Below the pieces are notes generated by a model. That model was not told where the DNA came from and did not search any database. It saw only the letters and a program-made list of their open reading frames with translations. DNA of 64,000 nucleotides. Source: Methanolobus sp. GTDB taxonomy: Archaea > Halobacteriota > Methanosarcinia > Methanosarcinales > Methanosarcinaceae. Location of the stretch: positions 1-64,000 of the forward strand of contig NZ_JADQBY010000004.1 in the NCBI RefSeq assembly GCF_016278385.1, in the 5' to 3' direction. Within the stretch, counting starts at the first letter, position 1, and the number at the start of each line of letters is the position of its first letter. Shown here in pieces: positions 37,823-46,853 of this stretch. The position numbers were made by a program, and so were the translations under genes.

Positions 37823-38124
37823 GTGAATGCCTATCTTTAATACTGCCACATTCTTTGAAAAACAAGACAAACGATACATAAACACAATATATAAGAGATT
37901 TAAAAGACTATAAGAGATTTATTTGAGCTTTAATTAAGTAAATAAGCTTATTTTAAAGAAAAAACCAGTATCAACATTTATATTCATTTTTTAAACGAAT
38001 TCAAGCACTATAAGTGAACTAATACTGCAATAAAAGATTTTATCACAGGTTTTTTATTCTTATAACCCCTATCGAGCGTTGGTTGCATATATTATACATT
38101 CCGAAAATTAGAGGGTTATACCTG
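37823..38124. other. AT-rich gap before the methyltransferase/ATP-grasp gene
   Basis: 302 bp with no gene. A 13-bp direct repeat (TATAAGAGATTTA) occurs at 37890-37902 and 37909-37921, spaced 19 bp. It may mark a regulatory site or simple AT-rich repetition. Confidence 0.35.
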
Positions 38125-40041
38125 ATGAAAGATAGATCTAAAGATTACCAGAACAAAGAAAAACAAAAACCAAGGACATTGGGACCTGTACCGCACCTTG
38201 AAGAGCATGTGAACCCGGACTGGTGGAAGAAAATATTCAATTCACTCTACCTGAAAACCGATGCAGATATCGTTGATGATGCATCCATCACCAGACAGGA
38301 AATAGATACATTCTCTTCAATTCTCAATATTAATCCTGAAAGCCATGTACTTGACCTGTGCTGTGGGCAGGGCAGGCATTCACTTGAGCTTGCAAGAAGG
38401 GGATTTAAAAATGTTGAAGGACTTGACAGGTCACACTATCTCATACAAAGGGCAAAGAACTCTGCAAAGAAGGAGAGTCTTGGAGTCAGGTTCAAAGAAG
38501 GGGATGCAAGGAAAACACCCCATCCAACAGACACCTTTGATGCTGTAATGCTCCTTGGAAACAGTTTTGGTTATTTTGAGACATCTGATGAAGACCTGAG
38601 AGTACTGAAAGAAGTAAAAAGGGTCCTCAAACCGTGGGGAAAGATCTTACTGGATGTTGCCGACGGATCATATCTAAAAGAAAAATACCAGCCACGTTCG
38701 TGGGAATGGATAGATAAACATAACTTCGTCTGCAGGGAACGCTCCATATCCACAGACGGACAGAAACTGATATCAAGAGAAGTAATTGTTAACGATACCT
38801 CAGGAGTTATTGCAGACCAGTTCTATGCAGAACGCCTCTACACCACCGAATCAATGATAGAGCTTCTGAAAAAGGCAGAGTTCGTCGACATAGAGATGGT
38901 AGACTCCATCGATTCCCAGACACTTAGAAACCAGGATCTCGGAATGATGGAGAAACGCATATTGGTCACTGCATCTGTGAGGAAAGACTGGACGCCTAAG
39001 AAGAAAAAAGTGAAGGATATTGAAAAGAATGTTGTTGTGGTCTTCGGTGACCCGAGGAAAAATGATTCACTAAAACCATGTGGCATCTTTGATGACGACG
39101 ACATATACACCATTGACCAGCTAAAAGGCAGCCTCAACGAGATAGAAGGTTATTCTGTCAAATACCTAGACAACCATGATACGCTTATTAGCGACCTTTC
39201 AAAACTGAGAGGAAAGATAGATTTCATTTTAAACCTCTGTGATGAAGGATTCGGGAATGACCCCAAGAAAGAGCTGCATGTACCTGCCATTATGGAGATG
39301 CTGAACATCCCGTACACAGGTTCAGGCCCACAGTGCCTGGCTTTCTGTTACGATAAAGCACTTGTGATAGGTATTGCCAAAGACCTTGGAGTTCCGGTGC
39401 CAGAGGGAATCGTTGTAAAAGGAGAGGACAACCTGTTCGAACTGCCAATGGATTTCCCAGTCATTGTGAAACCAAACTTCGGAGACTCAAGTTTTGGCTT
39501 GAACCAGCACAGCGTATGTAACAACCGTGATGAGGTTGTCAGGGCTATTTACGACATCAGGGAAGGACTGGGGTACGATAAACCCATACTTGTAGAGGAA
39601 TTCCTTACAGGACAGGACCTGAGCATCGGCATAATAGGAAATCCTCCTGAAAACTACACAGTCCTGCCGCTTACAAAGGAAGATTACTCGGAACTGCCCG
39701 GTGATCTCCCCAGATTATGCGGTTACGAGGCTAAATGGATACCTGATTCACCATACTGGAAAATCAAATCCGCACCAGCAGACCTTCCAAAAGAAACAGA
39801 AGAACTCATAGTTGAGTGCAGTCTGAAACTTATCAACAGGCTTGAATGCAGGGACTACACCCGTCTGGACTGGAGAGTTGACTCATCAGGAACGCCTAAA
39901 CTGCTGGAAGTCAACCCCAACCCAGGATGGTGCTGGGACGGGCATCTGGCAAAGATGGCGAAGATAGCCGGCATCTCATACACTGAGATGATAAGGATGA
40001 TCCTTAAAAGTGCGGATGAAAGGATATCTGCACAGAGGTAA
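38125..40041 (+). CDS. SAM methyltransferase fused to an ATP-grasp ligase
   Basis: A 638-residue two-domain protein. Residues about 30-280 are a class I methyltransferase with the SAM site HVLDLCCGQGRHSLELA (74-90). Residues about 305-625 are a D-alanine-D-alanine ligase-like ATP-grasp domain, with IVKPNFGDSSFGL and a late EVNPNPGWCWDGHL metal/ATP motif. Such organisms lack murein, so the substrate is not D-Ala-D-Ala; a peptide or cofactor is likely. GAGGGTTATACC precedes the ATG at 38125. It has its own terminator. Confidence 0.8.
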   Translation: MKDRSKDYQNKEKQKPRTLGPVPHLEEHVNPDWWKKIFNSLYLKTDADIVDDASITRQEIDTFSSILNINPESHVLDLCCGQGRHSLELARRGFKNVEGLDRSHYLIQRAKNSAKKESLGVRFKEGDARKTPHPTDTFDAVMLLGNSFGYFETSDEDLRVLKEVKRVLKPWGKILLDVADGSYLKEKYQPRSWEWIDKHNFVCRERSISTDGQKLISREVIVNDTSGVIADQFYAERLYTTESMIELLKKAEFVDIEMVDSIDSQTLRNQDLGMMEKRILVTASVRKDWTPKKKKVKDIEKNVVVVFGDPRKNDSLKPCGIFDDDDIYTIDQLKGSLNEIEGYSVKYLDNHDTLISDLSKLRGKIDFILNLCDEGFGNDPKKELHVPAIMEMLNIPYTGSGPQCLAFCYDKALVIGIAKDLGVPVPEGIVVKGEDNLFELPMDFPVIVKPNFGDSSFGLNQHSVCNNRDEVVRAIYDIREGLGYDKPILVEEFLTGQDLSIGIIGNPPENYTVLPLTKEDYSELPGDLPRLCGYEAKWIPDSPYWKIKSAPADLPKETEELIVECSLKLINRLECRDYTRLDWRVDSSGTPKLLEVNPNPGWCWDGHLAKMAKIAGISYTEMIRMILKSADERISAQR

Positions 40042-40054
40042 TACTTTTTTTATC

Positions 40055-40081
40055 AGAGGGATTTAACATCCCTCTTTTTTT
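40055..40081 (+). terminator. Terminator of the methyltransferase/ATP-grasp gene
   Basis: AGAGGGAT pairs with ATCCCTCT around a 5-nt loop and runs into T7, a textbook hairpin-U-run signal, 14 bp after the stop. Confidence 0.75.
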
Positions 40082-40137
40082 AATAGGTTCCGGCTAATTT
40101 AAGTAATCTGACTAACCATGGATAAATGGGAGTGAAT

Positions 40138-40203
40138 ATGGATGTTTGGATAGAAGATATCGAAACGACCAATTCTATTTTTATAAATACAAATGCGGAG
40201 TAA
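40138..40203 (+). CDS. Possible 21-aa leader peptide before the ferritin-like genes
   Basis: GGGAGTGAAT precedes an ATG that opens a 21-codon frame (product MDVWIEDIETTNSIFINTNAE) ending 15 bp before the ferritin-like gene. A TATA-like run lies inside it (TTTTTATAAATAC, about 40178-40190). It may be a small gene, a leader peptide or chance. Confidence 0.3.
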   Translation: MDVWIEDIETTNSIFINTNAE

Positions 40204-40218
40204 ACGGAGTGTGTAAAA

Positions 40219-40503
40219 GTGTTTTCAAAAGTACCTATCGATATTGCAAAGATGAGCAAGGAAGACATAAATAAAGAAATGCTCAGGGCTGCACTGATCG
40301 CAGAATTGGATGCCATCAATCTTTATGAGCAGATGGCAGGCATGACCGAGAACGATGAAGTCAGGAGAGTTCTCCTTGATGTTGCAAAGGAAGAAAAGAC
40401 CCACATAGGTGAGTTCCAGACACTCCTGCTGAGGATGGACAAAGAGCAGGTTGAGGAACTTGAAGCTGGCAGGGAAGAAGTGGACGAAGAGTTACATAAA
40501 TAA
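40219..40503 (+). CDS. Short ferritin-like protein (EncFtn-type), first of pair
   Basis: A 94-residue two-helix protein. The metal ligands of the encapsulated-ferritin type are seen as AELDAINLYEQ (about 30-40) and AKEEKTH (about 56-62), giving Glu and His of a diiron site formed across a dimer. It may oxidise and store iron. The start is GTG with GGAG before it. No encapsulin shell gene is visible nearby. A paralogue follows 18 bp later. Confidence 0.65.
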   Translation: MFSKVPIDIAKMSKEDINKEMLRAALIAELDAINLYEQMAGMTENDEVRRVLLDVAKEEKTHIGEFQTLLLRMDKEQVEELEAGREEVDEELHK

Positions 40504-40521
40504 TATCAAGGAGAGGGTAAT

Positions 40522-40794
40522 TTGTTCTCAGAAGTTCCAATTGATATTGAAAAAGTAAGTAAAGAAGACCTTGACAAAGAGATTATGAGAGTGGCCATCA
40601 TGGCAGAGTTCGATGCAATAAATATGTATGAACAGATGGCAAATCTTACCGATGACGAGGATCTTAAGATCATCCTGCTGGACATAGCCAAAGAAGAGAA
40701 AGTACATGCTGCTATGTTCCAGACAGTGCTCATGGAAGTGGATCACGAATACCTGAAGGTCATGGCAAGTTATGCACTGGTAAAAGATAAGTGA
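40522..40794 (+). CDS. Short ferritin-like protein (EncFtn-type), second of pair
   Basis: A 90-residue paralogue of the preceding protein with the same ligands (AEFDAINMYEQ about 29-39 and AKEEKVHAA). Its start is TTG with AAGGAGAGGG upstream, and it starts 18 bp after the first stop, so both are on one transcript. The pair may form a hetero-oligomer, as tandem copies often do. Confidence 0.65.
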   Translation: MFSEVPIDIEKVSKEDLDKEIMRVAIMAEFDAINMYEQMANLTDDEDLKIILLDIAKEEKVHAAMFQTVLMEVDHEYLKVMASYALVKDK

Positions 40795-40903
40795 CTTACA
40801 TTTATTCGCCAAACGATATTGAATACTTTTCTTTTTTTCATTGACATGCCGGTACTAAAAACACTTAATATGACCTGAAGACAATATCCCATTAGGGAAT
40901 ATT

Positions 40904-41806
40904 ATGGGAAACATCAGAAAGGTCAGAAAGATACTGAAGAGCATGCCAACCATTGAAGGTGCAGGAGTACACCTCAAAAGGGCATTCGGGTTTAACCACG
41001 TACCACAACTTGATCCGTTCTTACTGCTTGACGATTTTCATTCAGATAATCCAAAGGAGTACACCATGGGTTTCCCCTGGCACCCGCACAGAGGTATGGA
41101 AACTATAACCTACGTGCTTCAAGGCAACGTGGAGCATGGAGACAGCATGAACAATAAAGGTGCCACCGGACCCGGAGATGTGCAATGGATGACAGCAGGC
41201 AGCGGGATAATCCATCAGGAAATGCCAAAAGGTGACAACAACGGAAACCTGTGGGGCTTCCAGCTATGGGCCAACCTCCCTGCATCCCGGAAGATGATGG
41301 TTCCACGTTATCAGGAAGTAAAAAGCAGCCAGATACCAGAAGTCACCATGGACAACGGCACCCGCATCAAGATAATATGCGGAAAAATAAACGGAGTTCA
41401 GGGCCCTGTAAAAGACATTGTCACAGACCCCGAATACCTCGACGTAACTGTTCCTGCAAAAACCTCTTTCGAGTATCCGACAAAACCCGGATACACCGTA
41501 GTAGCCTACGTCATAGAAGGAGACGGACACTTCGACCCTGAGAACGACCAGTACTCATACGAGGTAGATGGAGCAAAGTATTTCGACCTTGAAGGCGGCT
41601 CATCCACCAAAAAAGATAATCTCGTCATGTTCGACGACGGTGAAAAGATAGCCATCAATGCCGGAGAGAATGGAGTCCGTTTCCTGCTGATGACCGGCAA
41701 GCCCATCGGAGAGCCTGTTGCCTGGTACGGACCGGTAGTCATGAACACCCAGGAAGAATTACAGCAGGCTTTTGAGGATTACAGAAACGGGACATTTGTT
41801 AAGTGA
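40904..41806 (+). CDS. Pirin family protein
   Basis: A 300-residue double cupin. The iron-binding residues lie in GFPWHPHRGMETITYVLQG (His pair at about 63-65, later His) and the GSGIIHQEMP turn. Pirins often have quercetinase-like or redox-sensing roles; here it is unknown. GGGAATATT precedes the ATG. Confidence 0.85.
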   Translation: MGNIRKVRKILKSMPTIEGAGVHLKRAFGFNHVPQLDPFLLLDDFHSDNPKEYTMGFPWHPHRGMETITYVLQGNVEHGDSMNNKGATGPGDVQWMTAGSGIIHQEMPKGDNNGNLWGFQLWANLPASRKMMVPRYQEVKSSQIPEVTMDNGTRIKIICGKINGVQGPVKDIVTDPEYLDVTVPAKTSFEYPTKPGYTVVAYVIEGDGHFDPENDQYSYEVDGAKYFDLEGGSSTKKDNLVMFDDGEKIAINAGENGVRFLLMTGKPIGEPVAWYGPVVMNTQEELQQAFEDYRNGTFVK

Positions 41807-41832
41807 AAATAAGATGAAAAGCCTTACAATTC

Positions 41833-41954
41833 CCTGCCACACGAATCTCCGCAGTCCTGATGCCACAGGCTTTTAGATCAAGCTTTTCCACAGCCCCTGC
41901 TACTACAGTCGATTTGCCAACATCCGGTTTTCCAGTTACATCTATTCAAAGCAC
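41833..41954 (-). pseudogene. Remnant of a THEP1-type nucleotide-triphosphatase
   Basis: Read on the minus strand, GGAGATTTCAG leads to a GTG, then a TGA at the third codon, then IDVTGKPDVGKSTVV, AVEKLDLKACGIRTAEIRVAG. This is the N-terminus of a THEP1-family NTPase with its P-loop (GKPDVGKST). The remaining two thirds are absent, as the pirin gene end lies there. It is a truncated, inactive gene. Confidence 0.65.
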
Positions 41955-42036
41955 CTGAAATCTCCTTTCAGATTAGCCACAAAAATTACAAATAAATAAA
42001 CCGAGAGTGAATCCCGGCCATTATCACTAATTCCAA

Positions 42037-42321
42037 TCAGACTGATATGTCTTCTATCTTGTCCAGGAAGATGATTTCTGGTTTGCTGATTACGCCCACT
42101 TCTCCCATTTTCTTTTTTAATTCTGCAGATTCTGTGAACTTGCGTGCGTTCTCAATAGAATCCCACTCGAAAAGGATTGCCAGAGAATTAGGATCTTCTG
42201 ATGTGCGGAAAACCATTCCACCTTTGGAACCATTCGCTTTTCGAGTAGAACCGTTCTCGTCAAATCCTTGTTTCCATTTAGAAAAATCTTCGACTCTATG
42301 TTTGATAAGTACGTATACCAT
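42037..42321 (-). CDS. Small dimeric alpha/beta-barrel protein (ABM-like)
   Basis: A 94-residue protein that begins MVYVLIKHRVEDFSKW, with the strand-helix-strand pattern of antibiotic biosynthesis monooxygenase-like or cyclase-like small enzymes. No catalytic residues can be assigned. It is alone on its transcript. Confidence 0.55.
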   Translation of the reverse strand: MVYVLIKHRVEDFSKWKQGFDENGSTRKANGSKGGMVFRTSEDPNSLAILFEWDSIENARKFTESAELKKKMGEVGVISKPEIIFLDKIEDISV

Positions 42322-42485
42322 TGTTTATAACCCCAATATTCCTCTGGCTTACATCTATATAGTGTTTTACAATCAAATTAATATTACTTCTAAACAGAAC
42401 TCTTTGTTAGAACCAGTTAACTTTGAACCTATTCATAGAATTCTCAAAATATTGAGGATTTCTATACATACAGAATACGATCAAT

Positions 42486-43229
42486 TCAAATTGAAGCAAA
42501 CAAAAACAAAATCCCTACAATCACCGGCTGATGCACCAGATAGATCAGCAACGACTTTTTGCCCAGATACTCCAGCAACCTTACGACAGCATTGCTCTCA
42601 CACTCACACATCCTGAAGCTCCGCTGATAATCAGGATACAAGCTGTTCCCTGTGAAAACACCCAGCAGGACCACGCCAAACCATGGGATCAGTGGAAAGT
42701 AGTCAAGGGTATAGAAACCGTAGGGTTTGATGCCAAGCCAGAGCAGCCAGGGGAAATCTGCATAGGCTCTATCCATGACCACACCTGCAAACAGGAACAT
42801 AATACCTGCAATCAGGCTGAACTTCCTGTATTTCAGGAATGGATAGGCAAGGATTATAGAAACACCGATGAGGTGCAGGATTCCAAAATAGATAGTACCT
42901 CGTTCAAGGGCGGTTGCTGTGACAACTGTGATTACAAGACCCCATGCAAAAATACCTGCACCTCTTTTGAGAAAATGAGAGAACTGGTTCTGTGTGCCAT
43001 GTATGGATAATGCGCGGGAATAACTTAGCGTAAGGGAAACACCCGCAAGGAATATGAAGAGAATTGCGGCACTGCGTCCTATTATCAGGAGAATACCGGA
43101 ATGCGTGTTAAATTCATGAATCCCGAGAAAATCAAGATCAAAAAAGAAATGATAGATAACCATCAGAAAGATGGCGATACCACGGAAGGCATCAACTTCA
43201 AAGAATCGTTTGTTCTGGCTCTTATCCAT
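42486..43229 (-). CDS. Membrane acyltransferase-like protein (DUF1624)
   Basis: A 247-residue protein with seven or so membrane helices. The opening RFFEVDAFRGIAIFLMVIYHFFFD has the conserved Arg/His of heparan-alpha-glucosaminide acetyltransferase-like DUF1624 proteins. It may acetylate a membrane sugar or lipid. It precedes a zinc-ribbon gene by 23 bp upstream in transcription order. Confidence 0.75.
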   Translation of the reverse strand: MDKSQNKRFFEVDAFRGIAIFLMVIYHFFFDLDFLGIHEFNTHSGILLIIGRSAAILFIFLAGVSLTLSYSRALSIHGTQNQFSHFLKRGAGIFAWGLVITVVTATALERGTIYFGILHLIGVSIILAYPFLKYRKFSLIAGIMFLFAGVVMDRAYADFPWLLWLGIKPYGFYTLDYFPLIPWFGVVLLGVFTGNSLYPDYQRSFRMCECESNAVVRLLEYLGKKSLLIYLVHQPVIVGILFLFASI

Positions 43230-43252
43230 TGTCTGCCCCTAAAAGAAAATGC

Positions 43253-43720
43253 TCACCTTTTCTTCTTTTTCTTGTCCCTCTTATCATTATCCTTAAATAC
43301 GGAAGCAAGGTGCAATGCGTAAGCACCATCCTCTTTAATGGCCATGACTATTTCCTTGCGACCAAGTAGGGAATCAAGGTTCAGCTCATAGGAACCGGGG
43401 CCAAGAATGCGCACGGATTCAACACGCTCACCTTCCTCTTCAATAACACAGGGAGGGGATTTTTCAACACCCAGAATATCATCTATCTCCCGGATAATCT
43501 TTTCAGATGGTCCTTTAGAATTACCTTCATGGGATGTTTCGTCAATAATAGTGTGCTTTTCCTCATTTTCAGTGCCTTCGCCACCCTTCGCGACAGAGCC
43601 GGCAGCCTCCTCCTCACTTACGTAAAGGAATTTATTCCAGCCACATTTAGGGCATCCGCTCAATATTACTGAAGCACCGTCTACAAAGATAGATTCGCAT
43701 CTTGTACACTTATGAGGCAT
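43253..43720 (-). CDS. Zinc-ribbon protein (COG3364/OapC-like)
   Basis: A 155-residue protein. Two CxxC pairs (CTRC at about 5-8 and CPKC at about 23-26) form the N-terminal zinc ribbon. A disordered Glu-rich middle follows, then a conserved C-terminal domain with RILGPGSYELNLDSLL (about 104-119), ending in a run of lysines. The C-terminal basic tail suggests nucleic acid contact. The family name is from memory; the role is unknown. Confidence 0.6.
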   Translation of the reverse strand: MPHKCTRCESIFVDGASVILSGCPKCGWNKFLYVSEEEAAGSVAKGGEGTENEEKHTIIDETSHEGNSKGPSEKIIREIDDILGVEKSPPCVIEEEGERVESVRILGPGSYELNLDSLLGRKEIVMAIKEDGAYALHLASVFKDNDKRDKKKKKR

Positions 43721-43794
43721 TGATCCACCGAATTAAATAAGCACAACGATATATTAAAACACTTGCGATATGTCTGTAACAGACAGCAAGCTCA

Positions 43795-44658
43795 TCAATC
43801 ATTGAGATACCTGCCAATAAAAGGATCAAGACGCCTTTTGGTATCAGAGGGAATCATGGACGGGACTGTGGTTATGGCACCCATCAGGGCATCCTTGCAC
43901 ATACAATGCTGCTTAAGGCTGAGTTTGTCAAGTGATTGCACAATTATATCTTTTACAGCAGTCTCGTTCTTCATGGCATTCTCAATGATAGCTTCAATGG
44001 TCACATCTTCCTCATGCCACACATCATAATCTGTCACCGTAGCTATCATGGAATAGCAGATCTCTGCTTCCCTGGCAAGTTTAGCCTCAGGGATTGCAGT
44101 CATACCAATAATGTCAAAGCCAAGTGCCTGATATACACGGGATTCTGCACGGGTTGAAAACTGCGGACCTTCCATACAAACGTATGTACCGCCTTCTTTC
44201 ACAGCATAACCTCTGGACCTGGCAACATCAACTATGGTCTTTGAAGTTTCAGGACAGAACGGGTCTGCAAATCCCATGTGCACTACGATCCCGTCCTCGA
44301 AGAACGTAGATGGTCTGGATTTAGTATTATCATATATCTGGTTTGGAATCACTATGTCCAGCGGTTTGAACTCTTCCCTAAGGCTGCCAACTGCTGATGC
44401 CGCAATTATGCGTTTCACACCGAGTTTTTTAAGCGCGAAGATATTGGCCCTGGAATTCAGTTCAGATGGAGATATCCTGTGCCCTACCCCATGCCTTGGC
44501 AGGAAACAAACGGTCTTATCCCCGAGTTCCCCTATTGTTATGGAGTCGGAAGGTTTACCAAAAGGCGTATCAACATCCACATCACGTACTTTGTCCAGCA
44601 GATTTGCATCATATATGCCGCTTCCGCCAATTATTGCAATGTCAGCTTTTTCCTGCAT
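43795..44658 (-). CDS. S-methyl-5'-thioadenosine/thioinosine phosphorylase
   Basis: A 287-residue phosphorylase. IIGGSGIYD (about 9-17), RHGVGHRISPSELN (about 55-68) and FSTRAESRVYQ mark the MTAP family. It recovers purine and methylthioribose phosphate from methylthioadenosine. I start at 44658, where GAGGGATAT precedes the ATG. The next gene is a phosphoribosyltransferase that can use the freed base. Confidence 0.87.
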   Translation of the reverse strand: MQEKADIAIIGGSGIYDANLLDKVRDVDVDTPFGKPSDSITIGELGDKTVCFLPRHGVGHRISPSELNSRANIFALKKLGVKRIIAASAVGSLREEFKPLDIVIPNQIYDNTKSRPSTFFEDGIVVHMGFADPFCPETSKTIVDVARSRGYAVKEGGTYVCMEGPQFSTRAESRVYQALGFDIIGMTAIPEAKLAREAEICYSMIATVTDYDVWHEEDVTIEAIIENAMKNETAVKDIIVQSLDKLSLKQHCMCKDALMGAITTVPSMIPSDTKRRLDPFIGRYLND

Positions 44659-44675
44659 TATATCCCTCATTTTAT

Positions 44676-45374
44676 TCAGATAAGTTTCCAGTATTGCTTT
44701 CCGTCTTCGCTAACAGAGCTTACGACACCCCGACGGTGCATTTCGTCCATTATTTCAGGAAGACGACCAGGTTGTGCAATCTCAAATGCAAATGAATCCA
44801 GTGAATGATAAATATAGAGACCATGCCTGATAGCAGGAATGTCCCACTGTACTCTGCCCTCTTTTTTCATAAGCGTTGAAATCAGATCGATCATGTCCTC
44901 GATGAAATTCCAGGGGAAAACAACCCATGCCCATTCCTCAAGGCGCTCACCACAATAATCCGGATCAAATTCGGAAGAATTCAGATACTGAAGGGTTGCT
45001 GTCCTCACTTCTTTTGGACCCTGTTTATTTACATATTCAACAGAATGTATGAGACTCTTGCCCGTATCAGCAATATCATCAACAATAAGTATGTTCTTCC
45101 CAGAAACAGACTTATCAGCAAGAGGATATTTTATCAGTGGCTCATCACCGGCAAGTGCAGTGCCCAGGTAGTGCTCTATCTTCAGGCTTGTCAAATCATC
45201 AAGACCCAGGAAATCACACAGCACACGTCCTGCAAACCATCCACCTCTTGCAAGAGCTATTATCATATCAGGTTCATAACCTGAAGCTTTCACTTCATTT
45301 GCAACTTCCCTGCAAAGGTCGTAAATGTAATCCCAGTTTGTAACAACGCATTTGAATTTATCAGGTAAGGCCAT
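44676..45374 (-). CDS. Phosphoribosyltransferase (purine salvage)
   Basis: A 232-residue type I phosphoribosyltransferase. The PRPP loop ILIVDDIADTGKSL (about 92-105) and the preceding ALARGGWFAGR (about 42-52) are clear. GGAGAGATAAA sets the start at 45374; the open frame is 18 nt longer. It probably joins a base to PRPP, consistent with the MTA phosphorylase 17 bp downstream. Confidence 0.83.
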   Translation of the reverse strand: MALPDKFKCVVTNWDYIYDLCREVANEVKASGYEPDMIIALARGGWFAGRVLCDFLGLDDLTSLKIEHYLGTALAGDEPLIKYPLADKSVSGKNILIVDDIADTGKSLIHSVEYVNKQGPKEVRTATLQYLNSSEFDPDYCGERLEEWAWVVFPWNFIEDMIDLISTLMKKEGRVQWDIPAIRHGLYIYHSLDSFAFEIAQPGRLPEIMDEMHRRGVVSSVSEDGKQYWKLI

Positions 45375-45514
45375 TTTATCTCTCCAATGCACCTTATTTG
45401 TAGAGACAAGATATATATTTATTTCACATCGAAAATTACCACTAGACGAAATGCATATATACTATGTAGATGTTGAAGGGGGAGTACCTTTCCAAAACAA
45501 ACATCAATCAACGA

Positions 45515-45589
45515 AGCGGGGTGGGGTAGCCAGGAGATCCCGACGGGCTCATAACCCGTAGACCGATAGTTCGAATCTATCCCCCGCTA
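45515..45589 (+). tRNA. Initiator tRNA-Met (CAT), copy 1
   Basis: The acceptor stem AGCGGGG/CCCCGCT has the A1-U72 pair, and the anticodon stem has the three G-C pairs (GGG/CCC) of initiator tRNA. The loop is CTCATAA. CCA is not encoded. A TATA box (CATATATA, about 45454) is 61 bp upstream. Confidence 0.9.
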
Positions 45590-45713
45590 CTTTTCTAACA
45601 TTCATTTTTGGTTTTACCATCAATTAGTGTGTTAGAGACGTGTTTTGGAAACATACATATATAGTATGGAAACATAGTGAGATTATATTTCTAAATTAAA
45701 AAGCAAACTCCGA

Positions 45714-45788
45714 AGCGGGGTGGGGTAGCCAGGAGATCCCGACGGGCTCATAACCCGTAGACCGATAGTTCGAATCTATCCCCCGCTA
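45714..45788 (+). tRNA. Initiator tRNA-Met (CAT), copy 2
   Basis: Identical to copy 1, with its own TATA-like element (CATATATA, about 45656) 58 bp upstream, similar to the first. Both genes look transcribable. Confidence 0.9.
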
Positions 45789-45867
45789 CTTTTCTAACAT
45801 TCATTTTTGGTTTTACCATCAATGGTGCATTAAAACATTTTTTTTTCAAGCAACCGGAGTAAACGAG

Positions 45868-46701
45868 GTGGAATTATCTATTGCCATATTCGGACTCGCA
45901 GCGGCAGCCTGTTGGGGAGCCGGGGATTTTAGCGGAGGAATTGCAACAAAACGCAGTGGAGTATTGATAGTTGCAATAATTTCTCACATCCTGGAAATAG
46001 TAATACTTATTTCTGCTGCATTGCTGTTCACAGAAAACGTACCGCCTACAACGGATTTCCTATGGGGTGCAATCGCCGGACTTGCAGGAGGAATAGGAAT
46101 CCTTGCCCTTTACCATGCACTATCTATTGAAAAAATGGGCATTGTAGCCCCTATTACAGCGGTTTTAAGTGCAATTGTGCCCATGACATACGGAATAATA
46201 ACAGAAGGACTTCCTACTACAAGTCAACTTATCGGTTTTCTTTTTGCGTTCATCGGAGTATGGATGATATCAAGAGAAGAGAACAATCCGAAGATAGAGT
46301 TGGAAAAACTGAAGCTTCCGATTATTGCAGGACTTGGTTTCGGGCTTTTTATGATACTTATCGATCAGGTACAGTCAAGTAGTGTATTCTGGCCACTTGT
46401 CGGAGCGAGGATGGCAACCATCCCGACGTTCATACTTGTAGCCTCCTACAAAAAGCAAATTAAGATACCGAACCTTAAATTTTTACCACTCATAGCACTC
46501 GCCAGTTTGCTGGATACGAGCGGAACCGTATTCTATGTCCTTGCCTCAAAGACCGGAAGACTGGATATTGCTGCCATCCTTACTTCAATGTACCCTGCAA
46601 TAACCGTACTTCTTGCATGGGTACTTCTGAAAGAGAGATTGAAGAACAGGCAGTGGGTTGGCGTATTTGCCGTCATGGTAGCAGTAGTATTAATAGCATA
46701 A
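45868..46701 (+). CDS. EamA/DMT-family transporter
   Basis: A 277-residue protein with ten membrane helices made of two EamA repeats (about 1-135 and 145-277). The last helix pair has LTSMYPAITVLLAWVLLKERL, a DMT signature. It may export small metabolites. The start is GTG at 45868 with GGAG before it. Confidence 0.8.
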   Translation: MELSIAIFGLAAAACWGAGDFSGGIATKRSGVLIVAIISHILEIVILISAALLFTENVPPTTDFLWGAIAGLAGGIGILALYHALSIEKMGIVAPITAVLSAIVPMTYGIITEGLPTTSQLIGFLFAFIGVWMISREENNPKIELEKLKLPIIAGLGFGLFMILIDQVQSSSVFWPLVGARMATIPTFILVASYKKQIKIPNLKFLPLIALASLLDTSGTVFYVLASKTGRLDIAAILTSMYPAITVLLAWVLLKERLKNRQWVGVFAVMVAVVLIA

Positions 46702-46853
46702 ATGTCCCAATGAGCCATATTTTGAAAATATATTTTTGATTAGTGATATTTTGTGAAAATATTGAGTGTACTGACAGGTTAAGTTCATATCTATTGTGAT
46801 GGAATAGATAGTTATCCTAAAATAGTTTTATTTGAAAACAAGGAGGTTTTGAA

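Larger units (their letters stand above)
45512..45826 (+). repeat. 115-bp direct duplication carrying the initiator tRNA gene
   Basis: The block at 45512-45626 (tRNA plus 37 nt after it) is repeated identically at 45711-45825. Identity stops just upstream of the tRNA and just after ATCAA. The spacing is 199 bp. It suggests a recent duplication or gene conversion. Confidence 0.85.

Noticed and set aside
45512..45826. tRNA duplication as an integration site of a mobile element
   Set aside because: Nothing but 84 bp lies between the copies and no integrase gene is near.
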